From Anadara kagoshimensis (Eukaryota > Mollusca > Bivalvia > Arcoida > Arcidae), in assembly GCA_021292105.1 (NCBI GenBank), contig CM037862.1, forward strand, positions 7,358,765-7,422,764: a stretch of 64,000 nt of DNA, written 5' to 3'. The notes beneath the pieces were generated by a model that saw nothing but the letters and a program-made list of their open reading frames with translations, ran no database searches and was not told the origin of the DNA. Made by a program: the position numbers and the translations under genes. Of the stretch, positions 35,129 through 45,660 are shown one piece after another; position 1 is the stretch's first letter; each line of letters begins with the position of its first letter.

Positions 35129-36700
35129 CAGTAAACCCTCGTTATAATGCCCCATGATAGTTTTAGTAGTTTGAAGTCACAAAATCCATATTTATAAATT
35201 TATCTTTTTTAGCTCACCTGAGCTGAAAGCTCAGATGAGCTATTGCTATCCATCTTCGTCCGTCGTGCGTCGTGCGTCGTCCGTCGTCCGTCGTGCGTAA
35301 ACTTTTTACATTTTAATCTTCTCCTCCAAAACCACTGGGCCAAATTTAATGAAACTTGGTAACCATCATGCCTGGGTGAAGCCCTCTCAGATTTGCACAA
35401 ATGAAGGAGTTATGTCCCCTTGGGGCCCCATAAGGGGGGAAATAGTGAAAAACTTTAAAAATCTTCTCCTCTGAATCTACAAGACATATACCTTATTTAT
35501 TTCATATATAACATCCTTAGGTCATCTAGTTTCAGATTTGCACAAATGGTAGCCATGGGGCTCAAAATGGGGAAATGGTAAGGTGCTGAGTGGGGAAATT
35601 GCTAAAAATTATGTATTTGTCAATATATCTTGAAAACTATTAACTTTTTGTATAGGCATGTATATTAGAATATTTTAGGTATTATCCTAACGATCATTTT
35701 GATATATGAATGAAGGTCATAGGTTCAAAGGTCAAGGTCACAGATGTGAATGAATACCTGAATGGTTATTTATCTTGAAAACTGTTAACTTTTTGGATAT
35801 GCATGTATATTAGAATATTTTAGGTATTATCCTAACGATCATTTTGATATATGAATGAAGGTCATAGGTTCAAAGGTCAAGGTCACAGATGTGAATGAAT
35901 ACCTGAATGGTTATTTATCTTGAAAACTGTTAACTTTTTGGATATGCATGTATATTAGAATATTTTAGGTATTATCCTAACGATCATTTTGATATATGAA
36001 TGAAGGTCATAGGTTCAAAGGTCAAGGTCACAGATGTGAATGAATACCTGAATGGTTATTTATCTTGAAAACTGTTAACTTTTTGGATATGCATGTATAT
36101 TAGAATATTGTAGGTATTAGCCTAACAACCATTTTGATATATGAATGAAGGTTATGGGTTCAAAGGTCAAGGTCACAGATGTGAACAAGATCTGAAATGA
36201 TTATTTATCTCAAAAACTATGAACTTTTTGTATAGGCATGTATATTAGACTATTTAGGTATTATCCTAATGATCATTTTGATATATGAATGAAGCTCATG
36301 GGTTTAAAGGTCAAGGTCACAGATGCGAATGAATACCTAAATGGTTAATTATCTTAAAAACTATTAACTTTTTGTATAGGCATGTATATTAGAATATTGT
36401 TAGTACGGGCACAGTGGTCATTTTGATAGATGAATGAAGAGCATGGGTTCAAATGTCAAGATCACAGATACAAACAAGTACTGAGATGATTATTTATCTC
36501 AAAAACTATAAACTTTTTGTATAGGGATGTATATTAGAATATTGGCCGAATTATCATTTTGATATTTGAATGAAGCTCATGGGTTCAAAGGTCACAGGTG
36601 AGCGTTAAGGCCCATGGGCCTCTTGTTTCATAAAAGACACTTTCAATTTATCACCAAACTCCTGTATATAATGTCAACATTTGACTGAACAAATAGAACT
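35129..36700. mobile_element. MITE of the CAGTAAAACC family, split by an insertion
   Basis: The left part, 35129-35210 (CAGTAAACCCTCGTTATAAT then GCCCCATGATAG and TTGAAGTCACAAAATCCATA), preceded by TA at 35127-35128, aligns with the left part of the MITE at 59472-59667. The right part resumes at 36629 (GACACTTTCAATTTATCACC and ACATTTGACTGAACAAATAG) and aligns with the right part of the same MITE; its terminal repeat is lost. The interval 35211-36628 is the inserted element. Confidence 0.75.
35211..36628. mobile_element. 1.4 kb non-autonomous element with seven 145-bp units
   Basis: Begins AGCTCACCTGAGCTGAAAGC and ends with GGCCCATGGGCC (36609-36620) and TCTTGTTT. GCTCACCTG (35212-35220) is inverted as CAGGTGAGC at 36595-36603. 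Order inside: palindromic head, six CGTSCGT heptamers at 35257-35298, a unique segment to 35620, then about seven units of 145 bp starting near 35621, 35766, 35911, 36056, 36201, 36345 and 36490. Most units contain GGTTCAAAGGTCAAGGTCAC. Units around 35656-36110 look identical by eye, the outer ones diverged. There is no coding capacity. I associate these ends with very common bivalve repeats from memory; the transposition class is not settled. Confidence 0.8.
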
Positions 36701-36984
36701 AATTCAGGATATTACTTTTTACATCAAAGTAAAACTGTCAGTTTTAAATGGTTTGAGTGCATATCTTTTGATAGATACATTTTATGTAATGTTGTTGACT
36801 TTATGTTTGTCCATGTTTACATGTTACCATTTCCCTATCTACTCCATAGCTCTTGAAATGTACAAAATGTTTTAATGAAACTTACCATCAATGTTTCTTA
36901 TATTCAGAATGGTCTGCAGAGTGTAATGAAATGATTTGTTGGCTGGATGTTTTTTTTTACATCATATCGGCAATTTTTCAACTA

Positions 36985-38143
36985 CTGTAGATTACTTATA
37001 TTTCGCGAGTAGAAAATTTCGCGGCAAGACCATGTTGGCCTTATTCGCGAATATTTGAATTCGCGTTTGGAATCTGACTGAATACAAAAATTTGCGATTG
37101 TTTGCAGCATAAATGTAAATAATAAAATAAAGACGGACATGACACGTGTTTAAAATAGTTCTTCTTTCTCTGTTAAAATGTTCCGCCGTTTGATCGGAGA
37201 ACCAATTAGTAGGTTAATCTCTTTAACCAATCAATAAAGAATTATAACAAATGTATATAGTTGTTTGGTTTTCTTTTTTTACTAAGGTGAGTAGTATTCA
37301 CTACTGGAGTGAGTAGTGAGTAGTATTTACTGGTCTTATTAATGTACCGGATTTAAAATGAACACTCCACGCTAAGTGGCTCCTTCAATCGTTGGAAGAG
37401 CTGAAGGGAAAAAGTCAACTTATCAAGCACGCTTGGGACACTGTTAAATTCATGACCCACAGTTGTTAGTTTTGCCAAGATGTACTAGTATTTATACAGT
37501 TTGTGACAGTTCTTTGTCTATGGGATTAATTTGTATTTTTGTATTTAATTACATAAATTAAACAACGAATTCTTTAAAGTTCTTTTTCAAAAGTTACGCA
37601 TTTTAGCATATAGGTATTGCTCTTGAAACAAGAGGATATACGTTCAGTATACTACAAGTAAAATTCGACATATCGGAGAGAGTGAGAGAGAGAGAGAGGG
37701 TTTACATACAAGTACAGTAATGTACTACGTATAGACACGGTTCACTAACCCCATACACACCTGTATAATTACCGGATTAAGATAATTACCGGATTAAGAT
37801 GGCTTCCATGGCGGTCTTGTTTATATTCAAAACTTTATTGATCGATTTCATCAAAAGTATTTAATTAAACATGATAAAATTCATAAATAATGTTGATATA
37901 TGTACAATAATAATTTAAACAAAATCTCAAGGTCGTGCGTTAAACACAGAATTGTGTGGTGTAAGTTGTATATCATCAAATTCCCTGCATCGTGTCATTT
38001 AGTACCGGTATGACCGTATCAGAAATGTCAACATAGAAATATCTGCGTGCTGGAAATATTCGCGTGATATTTGAATTCGCGAATGAGGTGATTCGCGAAT
38101 TTACGCGAAAATAAATCTCTCGCGAAATAAAAGTAATCTACAG
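36985..38143. mobile_element. 1.16 kb TIR element with CG-rich ends, TA target
   Basis: The left end is CTGTAGATTACTTATATTTC then GCGAG; the right end as reverse complement is CTGTAGATTACTTTTATTTC then GCGAG, one mismatch in 25. TA lies directly outside both ends (36983-36984 and 38144-38145). Similarity goes on inward for about 100 bp, with several TTCGCGAAT and GAATTCGCG motifs in each arm. The middle has a GA microsatellite (about 37670-37700) and AATTACCGGATTAAGAT twice in tandem (about 37768-37800). No transposase frame is seen. The TA target suggests the Tc1/mariner group. Confidence 0.85.
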
Positions 38144-38177
38144 TATACCTGATGAGACAATTTTTTTTTATTAATTT

Positions 38178-38275
38178 CAAGGATTAATCTCAAGTCTGTG
38201 TGGTGTTTTGAGCATGAAAGTGTTCCTGGGGTTTTGAAGGCTAATGCTTTAACCACTTGGCCATCATGGCCACTG
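38178..38275 (-). mobile_element. SINE family B head, minus strand
   Basis: Read on the minus strand, GGCCATGATGGCCAAGTGGT then TAAAGCATTAGCC forms the tRNA-like A-box region, the same as GGTGGCCAAGTGGTCTAAAG at 43303, followed by a decayed B box (TTCAAAACCCC). The rest of the body is absent or decayed. A minus-strand open frame here translates this head and is not a gene. Confidence 0.7.
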
Positions 38276-38284
38276 CTATACAAT

Positions 38285-38480
38285 GAGGTCCAGGTCAAAG
38301 GTCAAGGTCATAGCATACAGAAAACTAAACTTTGGAGTTTTTGTTAACATATCCATTTCTTGTCTTAATCTCAAATAGTATGAACGATTATAATAAAACT
38401 AGCCATAAATGTTTCTCTTATTTTAAAAAAAAAAAGATGTTCAGTGCATGGGGCTTCAGGTCAAAGGTCAAGGTAAAAAA
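38285..38480. repeat. two-copy 168-bp duplication with GGTCAAAGGTCAAGGT
   Basis: CAGGTCAAAGGTCAAGGT occurs at 38291 and about 38459 with diverged sequence between, of the type 'ACTTTTTG...ATCTTAAAAA' seen in the 145-bp units. It is likely a relic related to the element at 35211-36628 or a relative of it. Confidence 0.55.
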
Positions 38481-39659
38481 AAATTAGGTTTTGTATCACA
38501 AATACTACAGTGAAGCTGCTACTTGCATACACAGTAATAAGTAGGACTGATTACATTGATATAATGTGTAATGAAATCTGCATGTTAACAAATATGTTAC
38601 AGGTATATAATGCACTGCTATGCAATGCTATGCAGAACTCTTATTGGCTTTAGATAGAGCCGGAATCTGTCTCATACTACCACAGATGTATATAAAACAA
38701 GGCAGTGAGAGATGCCATCATATGTAAGTCAGAACTTTAGATCACTTGGTAACTGAGGCCACAAATTGACCTTTCAAGATTTATGCAATGAAATGTATTG
38801 TCTACTTGGGAATCGGAAATAGGTGAAAAATTGTTTTTCCTATTTCAAACAGTATGTGGTCAACAACTGACCTGTCTAATGTTAAGACATGTCTAAAACT
38901 ACAGTAGCACAGTGCATACTTCATTTTGGTTTTTAAGCAAAATAGAATACAGAAAGAAATCTGAACAATCCTGTGTGTAATAACCTCCATGCTCTGTAAA
39001 TAAGACTGATAGAGTTACTTCCCTTTGATCACAATCCTACAGTATTTTTGTAAATCAAGTGTTATTAATCAGCATGATGTGTGTCAGTACATGTGTACCA
39101 ATCTGTGAATATCACTAAAACGCACTAATTATTATAATGATGTAATAACTACTTACATAAATCATTAATTAGTTATTTACTATATACTTGACATACAAAA
39201 CAGCAAATTAATGTTAACTTTTACTTGTGAAATTCAGAGACTTTTAACTCCGAGACTTAACAATTATGACTGTGGGGATGTAGGTTTGGATTGCCATTAT
39301 TTTCCACACTGAGTACCGGTAATCCTGTTTTCTTTTTTAATCTTAACTCTTACTGTAGAGTAATGTATTGTATCACTAGATGTATTCCTACATTTGAGTG
39401 TTTTGTATTCCATTGCTATTTATATTAACTTTATATGTCTCAAAAATCCCTCTTGTCAACAACAACACTTAAAGTGGAATGCACCATTTGGGTATTGAAC
39501 TTTTGAGAATACATGTATAATGATTTATCTGTAGCCTTAGGGTTTGGAAGAGTTTCACTTGCACCCTCGGCTAAAATATTAATAAGGCTTGATTAGCCTA
39601 AAAATGACTGTTGTTTATAAAGTGGTTGAAAAAAGGTTTTTCAAAAATTTTAGTTTAAT

Positions 39660-40410
39660 AGTCTGGAGTATAAAAGAATGCTTGCCAGGTGCTACACCTT
39701 CCTTACCTTGCTATGACAAAACTTTGATATGCAAACTTATATTGGGATGGCTTGTTATTCACACCTGTACCTGATCTCTAAATATAGATGTACCGGTACA
39801 TATCATTGTGGCCTTATGGTGTGGCATTTCCTTTCCCTAATAAACACTTTGCATGGGGTATCAAAGGGTGTCCAGTGTGTTTGCTATACATCTGTACCTA
39901 AGAAGACTGTGATTGTGATAAACCAACATATAAATGTTATTTACCAATGTCAACACTATTTCTGGTCAAATGGCAGCGAGGATTCATATCAGAGAAAGTA
40001 ACTGTATGTTCTTCTAGATGTACTTATAAATTGTGATGACCTTAGGGTGAGGCCCTCCTTTCCCCTAAGAAACTAAGAAACTTCTTGCACCTGGGTATTG
40101 ACAGGTGATCGAGTGTGCCACACATGTGGAGCTGTGGTTCTATATATAGATATACATATGGTGACCTTAGGATGTGGCACCTCCCTTCCCCTAAGAAACT
40201 TCTTGCACCTGGGTATTGACGGGTGACTGAGTGTGCCACACATGTGGAGCTGTGGTTCTATATATAGATATACATATGGTGACCTTAGGATGTGGCACCT
40301 CCCTTCCCCTAAGAAACTTCTCACACCTGGGTATTGATGGGTGACTGAGTGTGCCACACATGTGGACCTCAGATTTCTATATATAGATACATACATGGTG
40401 GCCTTAAGGT
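39660..40410. repeat. 118-125-bp array, three fresh and two old copies
   Basis: Fresh copies start with GTGACCTTAGG(AT)GTGGCAC at about 40036, 40161, 40279 and a partial at 40398 (spacing 125, 118, 119), each holding CCTTCCCCTAAGAAACTTCT, CACCTGGGTATTGA and CACACATGTGGAGCTGTGG. Diverged copies lie upstream: ATTGTGGCCTTATGGTGTGG near 39805 and GTGCTACACCTTCCTTACC near 39689. The minus-strand frames of 65 and 107 codons are products of the repeat; the period is not a multiple of three. Confidence 0.85.
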
Positions 40411-42361
40411 TTTAACAAATTGATTACACTGGACTACCTGTAAAATTATAAAAGAGGAGGTCATTCGACTATAAATCACTGACCATACATAAGCAGGTAA
40501 ATCCATCATATTTTCTGTCAATATTTGAGATCAGTCCACCAAAGTAATAACATAAATATTAATTTTCCATGTTTTCATTTCCCCTCTACTTTCACAAACA
40601 TTTTTGATCACGGAGAACATTTCCCCCTTAAGATTAGAAATCTGTAACTTTTTAAGAAGATTAGTGTTACTTTGATTTATATAAGATCAAAGAGCACCTT
40701 GTTAGTTATATGACTACAGGTGGTCAGTGCAGGAACTCCTATCATACCAGTACATAAACTTACATACTTATACTGATACATGTATACATGTATTTTGGAT
40801 TTAAAAAAGCGTGATCATACATTTATGATACAGCCGTTCAGTAAGTATTAGCATTTAAATTTGAAAAATTAATTATTTTTTTTATTTATTGACATGTTTC
40901 TTCATTTCAACCTTGGTGTGACTGGAATGAAAGCTTTGAGGATATGTTTTTGTCAGGAATTTCCATCTACTGCTACATGCAATTAACAAGTTGGCAGATT
41001 TTAACATTTGCAAACTGTACACCTTGATGTACTAATTTACTCACTCGATAGTGATGAAATTCGATTTCTCACTCCTTTCTTAATACAATCCCATCATTAA
41101 AAGTATATGTTATGCATGATTTTGTGCATATAAAACTTAATATTAATTTGATTCGTAGATTTTTAATTTGACCTTTCAAAAGTCTCAAACCACAACTCTT
41201 AATTACCCATTGGTACTTAAACAAAAAGCACAAAATGTAATTGGATTGTTTCATTTTTAATTTCAAGAGCCTTTGAAGAGTTAACTACAATTTTTAATTA
41301 CCAGTTAGGTTTTTTCAGCAATCATAAAAGCTATTTGACTGTTTAACCTTTGTCGTAAGTGGACAGCCTGAGAGATATGGTTTATTAGACTACACTGGCT
41401 TAATAAGATAGCCTGGCGTGTCTCAGGTCGGGGTTTGTTTTGTTTATAGAGGGGTTTGTAATCATAACATATATACTTGATAGGATAAAAGAGAATTAAT
41501 TTATGTATAAGTTAATTGAATTTTGTTTTATCAGTTAGTGGTTGTATTCATGTGATTCTGGTGGCAGACATAGAACATTCATGTTCACGGCTTGTATTCT
41601 TGAGATATTTTGTGAACCATTAGTCCAGGCTCTGTAACACTTTAGATGGAAATTTTTGTTTGTCATTTTATGATATTTTGATAACTCAGGTTTGTAAAAC
41701 ATTTTTTTTCTTTCCTTTTGTTATGTAATGTTCTTGGTAGTTCTTGTTGTATTATGTTTATTGTTTCATGATTTGTGTTGTATAGTATAAATTTATTCAA
41801 TTAATATTACTACATCATTCATGATTTAGAAAAGTTGTCATACAATAGTGTTCATTCTAGAAGGGGCCATGGAGCCTTTAGTCCCTTATTTTGCTAAATG
41901 ACTCTTTTGTTGGCCATATTTAACTTTACATGAATGCAAACATATTGATGTTATTAACTTATAGTGTTTTAGAAAATGCCCCTTCTGAAAAATGCTAGAT
42001 TGAACACTGATACAAAAAAATATTCAAGTTGCTATAATAGCAAAAGCTATAGGTTTGTCTGATTGCAGTATATTATCTAGTTTTACCTGGCTGGCTAGAG
42101 GAACATCTCCAATAAGATGAGGAGATGACAAGGTTTTAATTACATTTAATAATCAAGGATGATGAGAGCATTGTTGATTCTGTTATTGAAAAATTAGTTT
42201 ATAGTTCTAGATACTTAAAAAATATTTAGAATTTTCTATGTCAGTTTTGTTAAGTCGTTATGGATATTTTTTGTATTTATACCCTGAAATTTAGACTTAA
42301 TTTAAGAAGGAAGGCATTAAGAAGATTACTGTGTTGAGATATTAATCAATGTCTTGTATAG
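40411..42361. other. AT-rich non-coding stretch
   Basis: Nothing supported. It would be part of the intron before the candidate terminal exon at 42362. Confidence 0.5.
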
Positions 42362-42446
42362 CGGAGCACACCCTCTGCTCATCACAAATCCAGCCTCTAG
42401 CATCAGAGGCAGACAGAATTCAAGATCAAACAGAAAAAAATCCTAA
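42362..42446 (+). CDS. candidate terminal coding exon with basic tail
   Basis: After an acceptor-like ATCAATGTCTTGTATAG (ending 42361) the sequence is open from one codon-completing base to a TAA at 42444-42446. It encodes GAHPLLITNPASSIRGRQNS followed by RSNRKKS and stop, a short Arg/Ser/Lys-rich tail. The start phase matches the end of the exon at 28101-28340: AG plus C gives AGC (Ser). A variant poly(A) signal ATTAAA lies at 42504-42509 with T/GT-rich DNA after it. A second frame is also open here, so chance cannot be excluded. Function unknown. Confidence 0.28.
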
Positions 42447-42503
42447 AGATGTATTATTAATACTGAGGTTCTTTTTATCTGTTTGGGGTTCATTTTTCCA
42501 GTG

Positions 42504-42509
42504 ATTAAA
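42504..42509 (+). terminator. possible poly(A) signal ATTAAA
   Basis: ATTAAA is the common variant of AATAAA and is followed within 15-30 bp by TTTATTTTTGTGTTTATTG, a U/GU-rich downstream element in RNA. It lies 58 bp after the stop codon of the candidate terminal exon. In AT-rich DNA this hexamer alone means little. Confidence 0.22.
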
Positions 42510-43139
42510 GTTTATTTTTGTGTTTATTGACCTGTGGTATATTTAATTTGGAAGTTAAATTTGAGCAATTATTGATAAATAAGTGTGTATTATAAGGAAT
42601 TATAAAGGCTCCATGTGACAGCAGTCTGCCTGCCTACTTAAGTATTGTAATGGACAAATGACACTCCTGCCCTTTAATTTTGTGGGTACATGGATTTACA
42701 AAATCTAGTTAAAATTTCACAATGGTCTGGTGTTGATTTTAGTTCTATGTCTAACTGTCTCCTACTTGTCTGATGCTTTTCTCCTATCCTCGGCTTTTAA
42801 ATTATTAAATTTAATACAAATTCCTTAAAATCTAAAATGTGTTAATTGTGATATCATTTCAGAGGTGCAGTTTTTCTTTTGCCTTTCATTTTGAAATACC
42901 AGTAGGTACCGGGGTAGGTTACATGGATGTGATTTTAATTAACTTAGGGCTCAGAATGTTAGGCCAATATGTCACAATGTGCAACATTTTTAAATTAAAT
43001 TTGACCAAAAAAATTCAACTTAAGATAGAAAAAATGCCCTCTAATTATAATGATTTTTCTCTACTTGTTTAACATTGCACCACAAAAAAGGAGCCAGTAT
43101 GGATATCCTGATAATAATTTGTTCTACACAGTACAGAAT

Positions 43140-43323
43140 GGATGTGTTTGATCAGAGTTTAACAGGAGCCTCGGTGGCCAAGTGTGGATGTGTTTAATCC
43201 GAGTTCAACAGGAGCCTCGGTGGCCAAGTGTGGATGTGTTTGATCAGAGTTTAACAGGAGCCTCAGTGGCCAAGTGTGGATGTGTTTGATCAGAGTTTAA
43301 CAGGAGCCTCGGTGGCCAAGTGG
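43140..43323 (+). repeat. 46-bp array: flank plus SINE head, four units
   Basis: GGATGTGTTTGATCAGAG recurs at 43140, 43186, 43232 and 43278 with an exact 46-bp period. Each unit is about 26 bp of host flank (to TTTAACAG) and about 20 bp of SINE-B head (GAGCCTCGGTGGCCAAGTGT). The last head runs on into the complete SINE body. Units differ at only a few positions, so amplification was recent compared with the SINE age. Confidence 0.93.
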
Positions 43324-43510
43324 TCTAAAGCATTCAATTACAGATCACTGTGCCTCTCATCGCTTAGATTTTAATTCACTTGGTCAGATTCTAGTGGGAA
43401 AGTTTTCTTTACTTGCCAAATGTTGGTAGTTTTCTCTTGGTACTCAAGTTACCTCTACCACTCCAGGATTGACCACTTTCATATAGAATTTTGGCCATTA
43501 CTCAGGTCGA
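43303..43510 (+). mobile_element. SINE family B, nearly full length
   Basis: The head GGTGGCCAAGTGGTCTAAAG then CA resembles a Leu/Ser-type tRNA A-box region; a decayed B box (CTTAGATTTTAATTCACTTG) follows near 43362. The body has GTCAGATTCTAGTGGGAAAG, TTTTCTCTTGGTACTCAAGT and TACCTCTACCACTCCAGGAT. Its 5' 20 bp are the part amplified in the preceding 46-bp array. Confidence 0.82.
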
Positions 43511-43637
43511 ATAACATTGTTTATATTTAGACTTACATAAATTTTATGTATTTCAAAACCTTGGTTTAAGTATGTAGTATGATGTTGGACTTTGATTCTT
43601 AAATCTGACTGACATGTGGCCGTCAAATGTAGTACCA

Positions 43638-43871
43638 GGACCCAGTTGTACGAAGTTTGATTAGTTTAATCAGTGATTAACAAAAATGCCAAATATCAAT
43701 AACAACCAATACATCATTATCAAATTGACAAATTTATAAAAATGTGCATTTTTCTGATGAAATTCTATTCACCTTCAACATTTTCTACATTAATTTTACA
43801 AGACAGTGGAAATAATTCAAAATTCAAATTTTGACTAGTTGATTACACTTATCAAGTTTCGAACAGGTCCC
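43638..43871. mobile_element. MITE with GGACCCAGTTGT ends (copy 2)
   Basis: The left end GGACCCAGTTGTACGAAGTT then TGATTAGTTTAATCA pairs with the reverse complement of the right end, GGGACCTGTTCGAAACTTGA then TAAGTGTAATCAACTAG. It shares the CCAGTTGT start with the MITE at 7063-7269 and has a similar size (234 bp). Non-coding. Confidence 0.72.
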
Positions 43872-45560
43872 ATGCTTTTAGTGTATTATATGATGATGCA
43901 GAATTAAAAATGTGAAAATATGGCATTTTTAATTTAATCATTGGCAACTTTTTATCTAACTATAATGTTTTGATTTTTATGGTTATTAAAAAATAACCAT
44001 ATCCTCATAAAACAAATACTAACTTTGTTTATTTATTTGTTTATCGGAAATGTTATTCCTAAATTTTCCTCATGATATACCTGTCAAAATATGATTAAAT
44101 ATTGTAAATGTCACAACCTGTTACTGGTAAATTAGAATTTGTCATGGTCAGTTGAAATCTAATAAACCTTTGACATGTTTATGAATAAATTATTTTTGTT
44201 TATAAGTAAATCAAATTGATTAATTTTTCAAAGGCAATATAAGAATCAATTATTTAGGGTCACTGAAGATCAAGGATTGGTGTCCGAGTGTGCGTGTGTG
44301 TGTGTGTGCGCGAGGTAAACACTAAAGTTTGGGGTAAATAAGGGCTGGCTACTTTATCATTTATGTCACCATATTTCTTCACCTGATACCAGGTCACGAG
44401 TCCAGTCGCCTTCCCAAAAAATAAAACTTTCTGTGGTCTGCCTGTTTTCTAATTGAGGTTATTGGGTTCACATCCACAGCGGAGACTTTTATCGGAAGTT
44501 TTATCGTGAGTTTAGAGTTGTTTTAGCTGTTTTATCTGTGTATATATAATGTTACAAATTGTTATTGGACAATAAAGTGGAGTTTTATTGTCTTAGACTA
44601 AAGGTCACTAGAGATTGTCAACATAAAATCTGAATTAGACTCCATGATTACCTCTGCTTTATCAGGTATAGAGAACATTTCCTCATTCATAATCTAGGAT
44701 TATCTTCTTTTATGAGGCTTACAATATTGATAAAGTTGTGTTTTAGTATTCTCTTTCACATATAGATCTGATCATTTAAAAAACTAATAGTCCATCTAGA
44801 ACCAATCAAAAGTTCAAACTAAAGAAAACGGCAATACTTTAAAATAAGAAACGGAAATTGAATTTTATTTTTCAAGAGCTGAGATATTTGTTTAGTTAAA
44901 ATATTTTTTTATTATTTTTTATTTGATTAGATTTAAATAGAAATTTAAATATAAACTGTAAATATTTGAATAAACGACAAAAGTGCAGTTAAGAGTTACA
45001 CAGATACCAATTATAGACCTGTGAGTTATATCTGATGATTAAGATTGATTTAAACAACAAATCATACGATTATTGATTTATCTGGTTGGTCCTGTCTATT
45101 TGGTTGGGCTGTGTTTATGGGGTATCTTTGTGAGTCAATAAGGGTGGGTAAATGGGGAGGGATACTTAGTCCTTTATATTTAATCAGTGACATTCCTCCA
45201 AATACAAACCTTTATTGAATTCCTCAGATTCAGTCAAAAAATAAAGGGGTAACTGGCTGCATGATAACTAATGTAGTATTTACTTTTTTAAGAATTTTTA
45301 GAACCCAGATGCTTTGAATTGTATTGTACATCTTGGTAAGAGGTTTAGTTGTTCTGAACTTAAATTTAGGCTGGCGAAAATTTGAATACTGAAAAAAACC
45401 ACATTGTCAAAAAAGGAAATGCCATGTCTCCAGTTGGGTCAAAGAAGGTAATGTCATGTCTCCAGTTGATATAGTTTTTCTGTCATTGCTAGCTTTTTTC
45501 AGTTTCAAAGATTCAGAGATGGTAACAATGATGTCTTGTGATGTTGTGAATTGCTTTAGT
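43872..45560. other. AT-rich non-coding stretch
   Basis: No gene seen. A mixed GT tract with CG steps (GCGTGTGTGTGTGTGTGCGC) lies at about 44290-44312. GC-richer DNA at 44390-44480 has no open frame with splice sites. Confidence 0.5.
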
Positions 45561-45632
45561 TGCTAAGGGTGTGACACATGTACACTTACACACACCTTCT
45601 GCACGGAGAGACATAATAAACACCCTTTAAAC

Positions 45633-45660
45633 ATGGAAATGTCATCTGAAAATCACCAGG
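45633..45660 (+). CDS. possible alternative first coding exon
   Basis: ATG at 45633 starts MEMSSENHQ and runs into a strong donor, CAGG|GTAAGA, at 45661, leaving one base of the next codon (phase 1). The DNA before it (GTACACTTACACACACCTTC, TGCACGGAGAGACATAATAA) is less AT-rich and could be a 5' UTR. The A at -3 and G at +4 fit a good start context. No homology or transcript support. Confidence 0.2.

Noticed and set aside
40042-40396. Minus-strand frames of 65 and 107 codons with similar peptides
   Set aside because: By-products of the 118-bp repeat, whose period is not a multiple of three.
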